This document shows positions 49,011 to 58,502 of a stretch of 64,000 nt of DNA, in pieces. The DNA is from Dermatobacter hominis (lineage in GTDB: Bacteria; Actinomycetota; Acidimicrobiia; Acidimicrobiales; Microtrichaceae): contig NZ_CP085840.1 in NCBI RefSeq assembly GCF_020715685.1, forward strand, positions 248,001-312,000, read 5' to 3'. The notes beneath the pieces are model-generated. The model was not told where the DNA came from. It searched no databases and saw only the letters and a program-made list of their open reading frames with translations. Made by a program: the position numbers and the translations under genes. Each line of letters starts with the position of its first letter. The first letter of the stretch is position 1.

Positions 49011-50105
49011 GTGAACGCTCCCGACCACACCGACCTCCCCGACGTCAGCGACGCCGTCGACCGCGAGTGCATGACGCGGGCGATCGCCGCCGCGGCGGGC
49101 GTGCGCTGCGCCACGTCGCCGAACCCCTGGGTCGGAGCCGTCGTCCGGGCCGCCGACGGCCGGATGTTCCAGGGCGCCACCGAGCCGCCCGGCGGCGCGC
49201 ACGCCGAGGTCGTCGCCCTCCGCGAGGCCGGCGAGGCCGCCCGGGGCGCCTCGCTCTACTGCACCCTCGAACCCTGCAGCCACACCGGCCGCACCGGGCC
49301 CTGCACCGAGGCCATCATCGAGGCGGGCATCCGCCGGGTCGTCGTCGGCGTCGTCGACCCCGACCCCAACGTCTCGGGCCGCGGCATCGAGCAGCTGCGC
49401 GCCGCGGGCGTCGACGTCCTCGTCGGCGTCCAGGCCGAGAAGGTCGCCGGGCAGCTCGTCGCCTACCTCAAGCACCGCTCGACCGGTCGGCCCTACGTCG
49501 TGCTGAAGCTGGCGGCCACGCTCGACGGCGGGACGGCGGCGCCCAACGGGACGAGCCAGTGGATCACCTCGCCCGAGGCCCGCGCCGACGGCCACCGGCT
49601 GCGCGCCGAGTCCGACGCCATCCTCGTGGGCGCGGGCACGGTCCGGCGCGACGACCCGTCGCTGACCGTGCGTGACTACCGGCCCCCCGTGCTGCCCGAC
49701 GGCGGCAACGTGGACCCGCTGCGCGTGGTGCTCGGCACCGTGGCCGAGGACGCCCGCGTCCAGCCCTGCTACTCGACCTCGGGCGCGCTGGGCGACGTGC
49801 TCGACGACCTCGGGTCGAAGGGCGTGCTGCAGCTGCTCGTCGAGGGCGGCGCCAACGTCGCCGGGGAGTTCCACCGGGCCGGGCTGGTCGACCGCTACGT
49901 GATCTACACCGCACCGGCGCTGTTCGGCGGCGACGACGCGAAGGGCCTCTTCGGCGGCAACGGCGCGTGGGACATCTCCGAGGTGCGCCGCGGGCGGTTC
50001 GTCGCGGTGGAGCGGGTCGGCGTCGACCTGCGGATCGAGATGGTGCCCGACCCGGCTGACGGCGGCGCGGCGGACGACGAGGGCCACGAGCGGAGGGGTC
50101 GCTGA
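49011..50105 (+). CDS. ribD: Bifunctional riboflavin deaminase/reductase
   Basis: A 364-residue enzyme for the second and third steps of riboflavin synthesis. The deaminase domain has the zinc site GGAHAEVVAL and CTLEPCSHTGRTGPC. The reductase domain (about 150-350) has LKLAATLDGGTAAPNGTSQW, ILVGAGTVRRDDPSL and LLVEGGANVAGEF. Start GTG 49011; ATG 49071 is a shorter alternative. The stop shares one base with ribE. Confidence 0.94.
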   Translation: MNAPDHTDLPDVSDAVDRECMTRAIAAAAGVRCATSPNPWVGAVVRAADGRMFQGATEPPGGAHAEVVALREAGEAARGASLYCTLEPCSHTGRTGPCTEAIIEAGIRRVVVGVVDPDPNVSGRGIEQLRAAGVDVLVGVQAEKVAGQLVAYLKHRSTGRPYVVLKLAATLDGGTAAPNGTSQWITSPEARADGHRLRAESDAILVGAGTVRRDDPSLTVRDYRPPVLPDGGNVDPLRVVLGTVAEDARVQPCYSTSGALGDVLDDLGSKGVLQLLVEGGANVAGEFHRAGLVDRYVIYTAPALFGGDDAKGLFGGNGAWDISEVRRGRFVAVERVGVDLRIEMVPDPADGGAADDEGHERRGR

Positions 50106-50725
50106 TGTTCACCGGGATCGTGGAGGAGCTCGGGTCGGTCGAGTCGCTCGAGGGCCCGCGCCTGCGGATCCGGGCCGCGACCGTGCTCGACGACGTGACG
50201 ATGGGCGCGTCGACCGCCGTGAACGGCGTGTGCCTCACCGTCGTGGCCTGGGGCGACGACTGGTGGGAGGCCGACGTGAGCGACGAGACCTTCGCCCGCA
50301 CGTCGCTCGGTTCGCTGCAGCCCGGCGACCCGGTCAACCTCGAGCGGCCCGTCCGCCTCGAGGACCGCCTGGGCGGCCACCTGGTCCAGGGCCACGTCGA
50401 CGCGGTCGGCGAGGTGGTCGAACCGGCCCCCGACCTCCGCGTCCGCATGCCGGACGGGCTCCTCCGCTACGTCGTGGAGAAGGGCTCGATCACCGTCGAC
50501 GGCGTCAGCCTGACCGTCGTCGACGTCCTCGACGACGGCTTCACCGTCGCGCTCATTCCGCACACCGCCGAGGTGACCACCCTCGGCCACCGTGGTCCCG
50601 GGGACCCGGTCAACCTGGAGGTCGACGTCATGGCCAAGTACGCCGAGCGGCTGCTCGCGGGCTTCGTGGGCGGTCCCGCCCCCGAGCCCGTCGCGACCGC
50701 CACCGAACAGGGGAGCGGATCATGA
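50105..50725 (+). CDS. ribE: Riboflavin synthase, alpha chain
   Basis: A 206-residue enzyme with two lumazine-binding repeats. The first starts MFTGIVEELGSVESLEG and contains NGVCLTVVAW. The second contains GHVDAVGEVVEP and DGVSLTVVDVLDDGF. The stop overlaps ribBA by 4 nt. Confidence 0.95.
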   Translation: MFTGIVEELGSVESLEGPRLRIRAATVLDDVTMGASTAVNGVCLTVVAWGDDWWEADVSDETFARTSLGSLQPGDPVNLERPVRLEDRLGGHLVQGHVDAVGEVVEPAPDLRVRMPDGLLRYVVEKGSITVDGVSLTVVDVLDDGFTVALIPHTAEVTTLGHRGPGDPVNLEVDVMAKYAERLLAGFVGGPAPEPVATATEQGSGS

Positions 50726-51972
50726 GCAGGGAACCGCTCGACACGCAGGGACGCGAGGGCTCCGACTTCGCCTCGATCGAGGACGCCGTCGCGGCGATCG
50801 CCAAGGGCGAGATCGTCGTCGTGGTCGACGACGAGGACCGTGAGAACGAGGGCGACCTCATCATGGCGGCCGAGGCCGCGACTCCCGAGAAGATCGCCTT
50901 CTTCGTGCGCCACACGTCGGGCGTGATCTGCGCGCCGCTGCTCGGGGAGCGCCTCGACGAGCTCGACATCCCGCTGATGGTGCGGGAGAACACCGAGTCG
51001 CACCGGACTGCGTTCACCTACTCGGTCGACTACGTGCACGGCACCAGCACGGGCATCTCCGCGGCCGACCGCTCCGCCACGCTGCGGGCGCTCACCGACC
51101 CGGCCACGACGCCGCTCGACCTGGCCCGGCCGGGCCACATCTTCCCGCTGCGCTACTCCGAGGGCGGCGTCCTGAAGCGCGCCGGCCACACCGAGGCCGC
51201 GGTCGACCTGGCCCGCATGGCCGGCCTGTACCCGGCCGGTGTGCTGTGCGAGATCGTCAACGACGACGGGACGATGGCGCGGGTCCCCGACCTGGTCGAG
51301 TTCTGCAAGACCCACGACCTCCTGATGATCTCGATCGCGCAGCTCATCAAGTACCGGCGCCAGAACGAGAAGCTGATCAAGCGCATCGCCGAGGCCCGCA
51401 TCCCCACCCCGTGGGGCGACTTCACGAGCTACGTCTACGAGTCGGTGCTCGACGGCGAGCAGCACGTGGCGATGGCCAAGGGCGCCGTGCAGGGCGAGGA
51501 GGACGTGCTCGTCCGCGTCCACTCGGAGTGCCTGACGGGCGACGTCTTCCACTCCCTGCGCTGCGACTGCGGCGTGCAGCTCGACGCCGCGATGCAGAAG
51601 ATCGCCGAGGACGGCCTGGGCGTGCTCGTGTACCTGCGGGGCCACGAGGGCCGCGGCATCGGCATCGGTCACAAGATCCGCGCCTACAGCCTCCAGGAGG
51701 AGGGCCACGACACCGTCGAGGCGAACGTGGAGCTCGGCCTGCCCGTCGACTCCCGCGAGTACGGCATCGGGGCGCAGATCCTCAACGACCTCGGCATCAC
51801 GACCATGCGCCTGATGACCAACAACCCCGCCAAGTACGGCGGCCTGGAGGGCTTCGGCCTCGAGATCACCGAGCGCGTGCCGGTGCTGTCGGCGCCGAAC
51901 CCCGAGAACATCGACTACCTGCGCACCAAGCGGGAGAAGATGGGCCACCTGCTCGAGAACCTCGACGACTGA
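50722..51972 (+). CDS. ribBA: Bifunctional DHBP synthase/GTP cyclohydrolase II
   Basis: A 416-residue fusion supplying both riboflavin precursors. RibB part: VVVDDEDRENEGDLIMAAE and HTEAAVDLARMAG. RibA part (from about 205): VRVHSECLTGDVFHSLRCDC with the three zinc Cys, RGHEGRGIG and YGIGAQILNDLGI. Both halves keep their key residues. Confidence 0.96.
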   Translation: MSREPLDTQGREGSDFASIEDAVAAIAKGEIVVVVDDEDRENEGDLIMAAEAATPEKIAFFVRHTSGVICAPLLGERLDELDIPLMVRENTESHRTAFTYSVDYVHGTSTGISAADRSATLRALTDPATTPLDLARPGHIFPLRYSEGGVLKRAGHTEAAVDLARMAGLYPAGVLCEIVNDDGTMARVPDLVEFCKTHDLLMISIAQLIKYRRQNEKLIKRIAEARIPTPWGDFTSYVYESVLDGEQHVAMAKGAVQGEEDVLVRVHSECLTGDVFHSLRCDCGVQLDAAMQKIAEDGLGVLVYLRGHEGRGIGIGHKIRAYSLQEEGHDTVEANVELGLPVDSREYGIGAQILNDLGITTMRLMTNNPAKYGGLEGFGLEITERVPVLSAPNPENIDYLRTKREKMGHLLENLDD

Positions 51973-51979
51973 GGACGAC

Positions 51980-52486
51980 GTGGGCCGCAACTTCTCCACC
52001 CCGCCCGGCGAGGGCGAGGCGCACGTCGACGGGACCGGGCGCCGCATCGGCATCGTGTGCGCCCGCTGGAACGAGGTCGTGACCGGCCGACTCCTGCGCG
52101 GGGCGCGGGAGACGCTCGCGGCGCGGGGCGTCGCCGACGAAGACGTCGACCTGGCGTGGGTTCCGGGCGCGTTCGAGCTCCCGCTCGCCGCCAAGGTCAT
52201 GGCCGGCACCGGCCGCTACGACGCGGTGATCGCGATCGGCTGCGTCATCCGGGGCGACACGGCGCACTTCGAGTACGTCGCCGGCCCGACCGCCGAGGGG
52301 ATCATGTCGGCGCAGCTCAGCACCGAGGTGCCGATCATCCTGGGGGTGCTCACCGTCGAGGACCGCCGGCAGGCGCTCGTGCGCTCGGTCATCGAGGGCG
52401 ACGTCTCGGGCGACAACAAGGGCGCCGAGGCGGCCGACACCGCCCTCGAGGTGGCCGCGGTCCTGGCCGCGCTCCGCGCCGGCTGA
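51980..52486 (+). CDS. ribH: 6,7-dimethyl-8-ribityllumazine synthase
   Basis: A 168-residue subunit of the lumazine synthase capsid. GIVCARWNEVVTGRLLRGA, WVPGAFELPLAAK, AIGCVIRGDTAHFEYV and GVLTVEDRRQA are the usual blocks. GTG 51980 begins 7 nt after ribBA. Last gene of the operon, convergent with a SpoU methyltransferase. Confidence 0.95.
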   Translation: MGRNFSTPPGEGEAHVDGTGRRIGIVCARWNEVVTGRLLRGARETLAARGVADEDVDLAWVPGAFELPLAAKVMAGTGRYDAVIAIGCVIRGDTAHFEYVAGPTAEGIMSAQLSTEVPIILGVLTVEDRRQALVRSVIEGDVSGDNKGAEAADTALEVAAVLAALRAG

Positions 52487-52507
52487 CCGCACGTCGGTCC
52501 CGTCCGG

Positions 52508-53335
52508 TCACCGCCAGCCGCGGCGGGCCGCGGCGAACGCGGCGACCACGGCCAGCGACGTCGCCACGTTGAGCGAGTCGACGCCGGGCGCCATCGGCAC
52601 CCGCACGGCGACGTCGGCGCCCTCGATCGCGGCGGCCGACAGCCCCGGCCCCTCGGCGCCGACGACGAGCGCGACGGGGTCGCTCAGGAGGCCGTCGTCG
52701 GCCGCCCGGTCGACGTCGAGCGCACCGGCGGCCGGCGTGAGCGCGACGATCCGGAACCCGGCGGCGCGCAGCGGTTCGTAGCCGCCGGGCAGCGGCCCCA
52801 CGCGCGAGTGGGGGAGCACGGCCGCCCAGCCCGACGACACCCGGACCGAGCGCCGGTACAGCGGGTCCGCCGTCCGGTCGTCGAGCACGACGGCCTCGAC
52901 GCCGAGCGCCGCCGCGTTCCGGAACAGCGCGCCCAGGTTCTCGTGGTCGTTCAGCGCCTCGGCGACCACCACCCGCCGGCACCCGCGGAGGACGTCGGTC
53001 GGCTCCGCCGGCGCCGGCCGGACCGCGGAGGCGAGCACGCCACGGTGGAGGTCGAAGCCGACGACACCGGCCAGCACCTCGCGGTCAGCGACGTACACCG
53101 GCACGCCGTGGAGGCCGTCGAGCGCCGCCTCGAGCGCCGCCGCCTTCGACAGCGTCAGCAGGACCGACCGCAGCGGCACCCCCCGGTCGAGGACCACCCG
53201 CAGCGCGACGGCGCCCTCGACGATCGTGCAGGCCTCCACCCCCTCGTCGCGCCCGGCGGCGGCCCGCGCCGCAGCGTCGTTCAGGTGGTGGTAGTCCGCG
53301 AGCCGGGGGTCGGCGGGGTCCTCGATCCGTTCCAC
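52508..53335 (-). CDS. TrmH/SpoU family RNA 2'-O-methyltransferase
   Basis: A 275-residue SPOUT enzyme. An N-terminal substrate domain (ADYHHLNDAAARAAAGRDEG) precedes the knot: ALNDHENLGALFRNAAALG, LVVGAEGPGLSAA and VPMAPGVDSLNVATSLAV. Target (rRNA or tRNA) cannot be read from sequence. GTG 53335 lies 6 nt after CACACT on the minus strand, consistent with a leaderless transcript. Confidence 0.88.
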   Translation of the reverse strand: MERIEDPADPRLADYHHLNDAAARAAAGRDEGVEACTIVEGAVALRVVLDRGVPLRSVLLTLSKAAALEAALDGLHGVPVYVADREVLAGVVGFDLHRGVLASAVRPAPAEPTDVLRGCRRVVVAEALNDHENLGALFRNAAALGVEAVVLDDRTADPLYRRSVRVSSGWAAVLPHSRVGPLPGGYEPLRAAGFRIVALTPAAGALDVDRAADDGLLSDPVALVVGAEGPGLSAAAIEGADVAVRVPMAPGVDSLNVATSLAVVAAFAAARRGWR

Positions 53336-53341
53336 GACGCC

Positions 53342-53347
53342 AGTGTG
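53342..53347 (-). promoter_or_regulatory. Putative -10 box (CACACT) for the SpoU methyltransferase
   Basis: Read on the minus strand, CACACT ends 6 nt before GTG 53335. Confidence 0.35.
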
Positions 53348-53407
53348 GCCCGGCGCACCGCCGACATCGGCCGGCTCGGACGGATCGACGTCGTCCGGAC
53401 GGTCCGC

Positions 53408-56400
53408 TCAGGACGTGGCGGGCACGGCCTGCTGCAGCAGCAGCTTCCGGAAGTCCGCCGCGGGGACGGGCCGGGAGTACCGGTAGCCCTGGGCGAACTT
53501 GCAGCCCAGCTCCACCAGCGCGCGCTCCTGCTCCTCCTCCTCGATGCCCTCGGCGACGACCCGCACGCCGAGCTCGCGGGCGAGGTCGAGCACCGCCGTG
53601 ACGATCTGGCGGTTGGTCTGGCGGTCGAGGCCCTCGACGAACGAGCGGTCGATCTTCAGCACGTCGAACGCGAAGCGCTGGATGTAGCCGAGCGAGGAGT
53701 AGCCGGTCCCGAAGTCGTCGATGGCCAGCCGGGTCCCGAGCGCCCGCAGCCGCTGCATGCGCTCCTGGATCACGTCGGTGTCCGACAGCAGGTTCGACTC
53801 GGTCACCTCGAGCACCAGCCGGTCGGCCGGCAGCGAGGTGCGGCGCAGGATGTCGGTCACGACGGGCACCAGGCGCTCGCCGTGGACCTCCTGCGCGGTC
53901 AGGTTCACCGAGATCGTCAGCGCCTCGGCCAGCTCCGGCATGGTCGTGCGCCACTCGGACAGGTCGCGGCACGCCCGCTCGAGCATCCACTCGCCCATCG
54001 GGCCGATCAGCCCGCTCTCCTCGGCGAGGGGCACGAAGATGGCGGGGGAGAGCAGGCCGCGGTGCGGGTGCTGCCAGCGGATGAGGGCCTCGCAGCCGAC
54101 GATCTGGTGGGTGTCCAGATCGATGATCGGCTGGTAGTGCGCCATGAACTGGTCGGTCTCGAGCGCCCGGGCGAGGTCGGCCCGCAGCTCGAGGCGGTCG
54201 AACGACGCGGTGTGCATGTGGGACTCGAACACGACCGAGCGGCGCTTGCCCAGCTGCTTGGCCCGGTACATCGCAGTGTCGGCGTTGCGGAGCAGGACCT
54301 CGGCGGCCGTCTCCCGGTCATGGTCGTAGGCGACGCCGGCCGACGCCGTGATCGACAGCTCGCGACCGTCGATCGTGAACGGCCGCTCGATGGAGGAGAG
54401 CAGGCGGTCGGCCAGCTCCAGGACCTGGGCCTCGCCGTGGGCCCGCTCGAGGACGACGATGAACTCGTCGCCACCGCCGCGGGCGGCGACGTCGCCGAAG
54501 GCCAGGCTCTCCTTGATGCGGTCCGCCACGGCGTAGAGCAGGCGGTCGCCGACGCCGTGGCCGAGGCTGTCGTTCACGTCCTTGAAGTCGTCGATGTCGA
54601 GGGAGATGACCGCGACCGTGCTGCCGCCGGCGTTGCGGCCGAGCATCCCGCCGAGCTCCTCGGCCGCCAGGACGCGGTTGGCCAGCCCGGTCAGCGCGTC
54701 GTGGGTCGACTGGTAGCGGAGCCGCTGCATCATGGTCGTCCGCTCGGTGACGTCGCGGGCGTTGAGCACGAAGCCGCCGACCGCCTCCTCGCGCCGCAGG
54801 TCGGTCACCGAGGCCTCGAGGTGGATCCACTCGCCGCGGGAGTTGCGGAAGCCGAACTCGAGCAGCTCGGGGTGCTCCTCCTCGCGCCGGCCGCTGCGCA
54901 GCGCGCTGTCCCAGTCGACGCCGCTGTCGCGGAACGTCTCCTCGAGCGTGTGGCCGACGAGCTGCTCGGGCGACAGGCCGATCGTGTGCTCGACCGACGG
55001 GCTGGCGTAGCGGACCCCGTCGGCGGAGCCCACCACCAGGACGACGTCGCTCGAGTTCTGCACCAGGGCCTTGAACCGGGCCTCGGAGAGCTGCAGCTGC
55101 TGCTCGGCCGCCTTGCGGTCGCCGATCTCGCGGGCGTTGAGCACGATGCCGCGGATGTTCGGGTCGCTCTGCAGGTCGACGCCGACGACCTCGAACCAGT
55201 GGTACGAGCCGTCCTGCGCCCGCAGGCGGACCTCGACGGGGGAGCGGTCGCCGTAGCGGACGTTCTCGAGCGTCCTCGCCGCCAGCTCCCGGTCGTCGGG
55301 GTGGACGAGGTCGAGCGCGTGCTCGATGCCGCGGAAGTCGGACGGGTAGCCGAGCAGGCGGACCGCCACCGGCGACACGTAGGTGAGCCGGCCCCGGTCG
55401 TCGAGGATCGTGACGATGTCGGAGCTGTTGTCGACGAGCGCCCCGAAGCGCTCCTCGGACCGCTCGCGCACCGTCTGCTCGGTCTGCTCGACCGCACGAA
55501 GGGCGATGCTGGCCTCGCGGCAGAGGGCCTGGATGGCGCCCCGCTCCTCGTCGGTGAGGTCGTGGCGGGTGACGGTGACGAGCAGGCCGACGACCCGTCG
55601 CTGCACGACGACGAGGCCGGCGTTCCAGTGCCCGCCGGCGACCTCGACCCGGTGGACCTCGCCGGTCGTGTGGTGGTCGCCGCGGCCGATCGTCGTGCGC
55701 AGCGCCTCGACCGCGGGCATCAGGTCGCCGGCGTCGGCGTCGACCTTGTCGCTCTGCGGGTCGAGCACCATGCCGCCGTTCACGAAGTTGGCCTGCAGCA
55801 CCTGCTCCAGGCCGACGGTCACGACCCGACCGACGTCGGCCGTCGTCTCGGCCGCCACCAGTCGCTCACCGACCGAGCGCAGGGTGGCCTCGAGCGCGGC
55901 GAGCTCCTCGTTCTGCTGCACCAGGCGGCCGAGCCGCACGACGACGAGCGGGGCGAGGGCCAGGGAGGCGGCCGCGGGCAGGAGGGCGATCGGGTCGCCG
56001 GGGTCGCGCACGAGCAGCGCGACGAGCAGGACCGGGCAGGTGGCGAGCGCGAGCCCGAGCACGCCGATGCGCTTGCGGGTCAGGCGCCGCAGCTGCGACG
56101 GGTCCGAGGGGCGGCTGGCGATCAGCACCACCGACGGGTGCAGGAGGCCGGCGGTGCCGAGCATCAGGCCCATCGGGGCGATCACGGTCCGCACCATCTC
56201 GGGGATCGCCCCCGCGAGCACGAGCGTGGTCATCGAGTCGATGAGCACGGTCGCGAAGAGCGCGCCGGCGAGGATCCGGTTGGCGACCGAGCGGTGGCCA
56301 CCGGCGACGAGGGCGAACACCGCCATCACGACCAGGGCCAGGCAGCCGGTCGCGTAGGCGAGGTTCAGGAAGAGCGCGGCGTTCGTCGGCGACGCGTCCT

Positions 56401-56896
56401 GGACGTACGGGATGATGACGGCGACCCACTGCAGCACCGCGATGGCGATGCCGCCGACCGCCGCGTCGAGCGCGGGGTCGAGGATGTTCGGCGGCAGGCG
56501 CCGCTTGACCATCACGAACATGGCCGCGATGAGCAGGACGTACGAGGCTGCGACGAGCACGTCGGCGATCGACGGGAACGGGTAGTGGACGCCGGTGATG
56601 GCGCTCTGCAGCCCGCGGATGACGCCGCCGGAGATCGCGCAGAAGCCGGCCAGGAACATGAGCCGGGCGATGTTGCGCACCGGCTGGGGCAGCTGGCCGA
56701 CGCGCCGTCCGACGAGGACCAGCGACACCACCCCGCCGACCACGTAGACGACCCCGCGCACCGCCTCGGGCACGACGAGGTACACGACGTACCACACCCC
56801 TGCGAGGGCGAGGTAGCGCCGGAAGCGTGTCAGTTGGTTGCTGCGAACTCGGTCCGTCGGCGCGGGTGCGCCTGCGAGTCGAGCAGTGTCGGCCAT
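53408..56896 (-). CDS. Membrane PAS-GGDEF-EAL protein (c-di-GMP turnover)
   Basis: A 1162-residue sensor. About ten membrane helices lie within residues 30-320, then a GAF-like region (about 335-470), two PAS domains (starting near 486, RFGALVDNSSDIVTIL, and near 608, RFKALVQNSSDVVLVV), GGDEF (about 725-890) and EAL (about 905-1150). The cyclase site is intact (ARGGGDEFIV, near 807), but the RxxD inhibitory site is missing (LAFGD). The phosphodiesterase residues are present: CEALIRW, TESNLL, DDFGTGYSSL, KIDRSFV, AEGIEEEEQ. Both activities are possible; which dominates is unknown. It stands alone in the minus-strand block. Confidence 0.92.
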   Translation of the reverse strand: MADTARLAGAPAPTDRVRSNQLTRFRRYLALAGVWYVVYLVVPEAVRGVVYVVGGVVSLVLVGRRVGQLPQPVRNIARLMFLAGFCAISGGVIRGLQSAITGVHYPFPSIADVLVAASYVLLIAAMFVMVKRRLPPNILDPALDAAVGGIAIAVLQWVAVIIPYVQDASPTNAALFLNLAYATGCLALVVMAVFALVAGGHRSVANRILAGALFATVLIDSMTTLVLAGAIPEMVRTVIAPMGLMLGTAGLLHPSVVLIASRPSDPSQLRRLTRKRIGVLGLALATCPVLLVALLVRDPGDPIALLPAAASLALAPLVVVRLGRLVQQNEELAALEATLRSVGERLVAAETTADVGRVVTVGLEQVLQANFVNGGMVLDPQSDKVDADAGDLMPAVEALRTTIGRGDHHTTGEVHRVEVAGGHWNAGLVVVQRRVVGLLVTVTRHDLTDEERGAIQALCREASIALRAVEQTEQTVRERSEERFGALVDNSSDIVTILDDRGRLTYVSPVAVRLLGYPSDFRGIEHALDLVHPDDRELAARTLENVRYGDRSPVEVRLRAQDGSYHWFEVVGVDLQSDPNIRGIVLNAREIGDRKAAEQQLQLSEARFKALVQNSSDVVLVVGSADGVRYASPSVEHTIGLSPEQLVGHTLEETFRDSGVDWDSALRSGRREEEHPELLEFGFRNSRGEWIHLEASVTDLRREEAVGGFVLNARDVTERTTMMQRLRYQSTHDALTGLANRVLAAEELGGMLGRNAGGSTVAVISLDIDDFKDVNDSLGHGVGDRLLYAVADRIKESLAFGDVAARGGGDEFIVVLERAHGEAQVLELADRLLSSIERPFTIDGRELSITASAGVAYDHDRETAAEVLLRNADTAMYRAKQLGKRRSVVFESHMHTASFDRLELRADLARALETDQFMAHYQPIIDLDTHQIVGCEALIRWQHPHRGLLSPAIFVPLAEESGLIGPMGEWMLERACRDLSEWRTTMPELAEALTISVNLTAQEVHGERLVPVVTDILRRTSLPADRLVLEVTESNLLSDTDVIQERMQRLRALGTRLAIDDFGTGYSSLGYIQRFAFDVLKIDRSFVEGLDRQTNRQIVTAVLDLARELGVRVVAEGIEEEEQERALVELGCKFAQGYRYSRPVPAADFRKLLLQQAVPATS

Positions 56897-57013
56897 GGCA
56901 CGTCCTGGAAGTGGGTCTCCACTCCATCGGCCGTTCCGGGGCCCAACTGAGGTTTGCGGGTCGGATGTCGCTACCCCACCGCAGGGTGAGCGGCGCTCAG
57001 CGGCGCCCGGGCG

Positions 57014-57439
57014 TCACGCCACCTCGTCCTCGGCGGGGACCGCCACGTCGTCGGCCCGGACCTCCTTGACGATGCGGATCACCGTCAGCACCCCGAAGAC
57101 CAGCATCCACAGGATGACGCCGATGTACGCGAACGCCGGCACGTCGCCGGTGGCCGAGAACAGGTACACGTACGGCAGCAGGAAGAAGAGGACGACGCCG
57201 GCGCACCACACGACCGCGTCGCGGGCGGGGCGGTCGGGGTCCCGCAGGATCTTCACCGTGAGGGCCTGGGAGAGGCCGTACGGCGGCGCCGTGATCACGT
57301 CGAGGGCCAGGAACGTCCAGGGGTCCAGCCCGTAGCGGCCGAAGGTCGGCCAGGCGATCAGCGCCCGGGCGGCCGAGAACGCGACGTTCCCGATGACCCA
57401 CGCACGACCGAAGATCCCGAGCGAGCGCACATCGCTCAC
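57014..57439 (-). CDS. Small unknown membrane protein
   Basis: A 141-residue protein with about four hydrophobic segments (VIGNVAFSAARALIAW, FLALDVITAPPYGLS, AVVWCAGVVLFFLLPYVYLF, FAYIGVILWMLVFGVL) and an acidic tail. Not recognised. Start GTG 57439 is preferred because codons between it and GTG 57517 have clearly lower third-position GC, and a TAGTGT box (57519-57514, minus) would place the transcript start below 57517. GTG 57517 remains possible and would add 26 residues. Confidence 0.6.
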   Translation of the reverse strand: MSDVRSLGIFGRAWVIGNVAFSAARALIAWPTFGRYGLDPWTFLALDVITAPPYGLSQALTVKILRDPDRPARDAVVWCAGVVLFFLLPYVYLFSATGDVPAFAYIGVILWMLVFGVLTVIRIVKEVRADDVAVPAEDEVA

Positions 57440-57598
57440 CCATGTCCGAAACGCTCCGCCTGCCACCCCGTCCGACCTCGCGTCCTCGTTCGTGCTCCGC
57501 CCTCCCGGGGCGAACACTAGCGGTGGGCCCCGCCGGGACGGCGGAACCAGTGCACCGACCCGCCGCGGCGCGCCCGTCGTGGGCGCGCCGCAGCCGCG

Positions 57599-58321
57599 TC
57601 AGTCGAGGATGATCGGCAGGTCGTACTTCACGATCTCCTCGGGCGTGAAGCCGGAGATCGCGTACTTGTAGAGGTTGGGGCGCACCCGGGCCATCTGCTC
57701 GAGCATCTCGTCGATGTAGACGACGAGCGGCTCGATGTCGCCGCCCATGTACTCGCGGCGGGCGGCGAACGCGTGCGTCGGCAGGGCGTAGAGCGTGTGC
57801 ATGACGTCGACGTAGCCGTCGTCCATCAGCATGCAGAAGCCCTCGACGCCCGCACGGATGCCGACCTCGAGCCAGTTGCGGTACAGCTCGGTCGCCAGGC
57901 CGACGCCGCGGTAGTCCGACTTCACGGCGAGCGAGCCGCCGTCGAGCAGCAGGCCGTCCCGGAGGGCTTCGGTCTGCTCGAACTGGCTGACGGGCAGGTC
58001 CTCGAAGCGGCCGACGATCGTGCGGAGGACGCCGAGCACCTCGTCGCCGTCGCAGATCACGTGGAGCGTGCCGCGGGAGCGCCACGGCTCGACCTCCTCG
58101 ACCCACCCGCGCGGCGACTCCTCGCAGTAGCCGTGCTCGCGGTAGGTGTCGTAGACGAAGCGCTCGGCCCGGTCGCCGATCTCGGTGTCCGGCGTGGTGT
58201 GGTACGTCGTGAGGGAGGGGTCCAGGGGATCGGGGACCCAGAGCCTGAGCGTGTCGCTCTGCTCCAGGTCGACGGATGGTTGAACGTCGACGGCATCGCC
58301 GCCACGGTCTGTCAGAGTCAC
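57599..58321 (-). CDS. GNAT-fold N-acyltransferase, possibly N-acyl amino acid synthase-like
   Basis: A 240-residue protein. The acyl-CoA/ACP-binding signature of GNAT proteins is present (LAVKSDYRGVGLATELYRNW), preceded by strands VICDGDEVLGVLRTIVGRF. The N-terminal YDTYREHGYCEES and the broad pocket-forming C-terminus (FCMLMDDGYVDVMHTLYALP) recall FeeM/autoinducer-synthase-type N-acyltransferases more than small acetyltransferases. AGGTGA lies a few nt before GTG 58321. Substrate unknown; the subfamily call is tentative. Confidence 0.65.
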   Translation of the reverse strand: MTLTDRGGDAVDVQPSVDLEQSDTLRLWVPDPLDPSLTTYHTTPDTEIGDRAERFVYDTYREHGYCEESPRGWVEEVEPWRSRGTLHVICDGDEVLGVLRTIVGRFEDLPVSQFEQTEALRDGLLLDGGSLAVKSDYRGVGLATELYRNWLEVGIRAGVEGFCMLMDDGYVDVMHTLYALPTHAFAARREYMGGDIEPLVVYIDEMLEQMARVRPNLYKYAISGFTPEEIVKYDLPIILD

Positions 58322-58490
58322 GTGTCACCTGCCCCGGTGCAACACGTCCTCCCCAGGCGGCGCCAACACGGCACCGGACGTCCGCAGAGTCAACCATGCG
58401 GGAGGTGGGTCGCGCCATGGGAGCTGTGACATCGGTCCAGCGGCCGTCCGGGGGCGCCAACGCGCTTCGGGTGGCGGAGGGCTCCGCCGC

Positions 58491-58496
58491 TACCCT
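58491..58496 (+). promoter_or_regulatory. -10 box (TACCCT) of a likely leaderless hisG transcript
   Basis: TACCCT ends 6 nt before GTG 58503. The remainder of the 181-nt divergent gap shows no other clear element. Confidence 0.5.
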
Positions 58497-58502
58497 CGCG
58501 CC

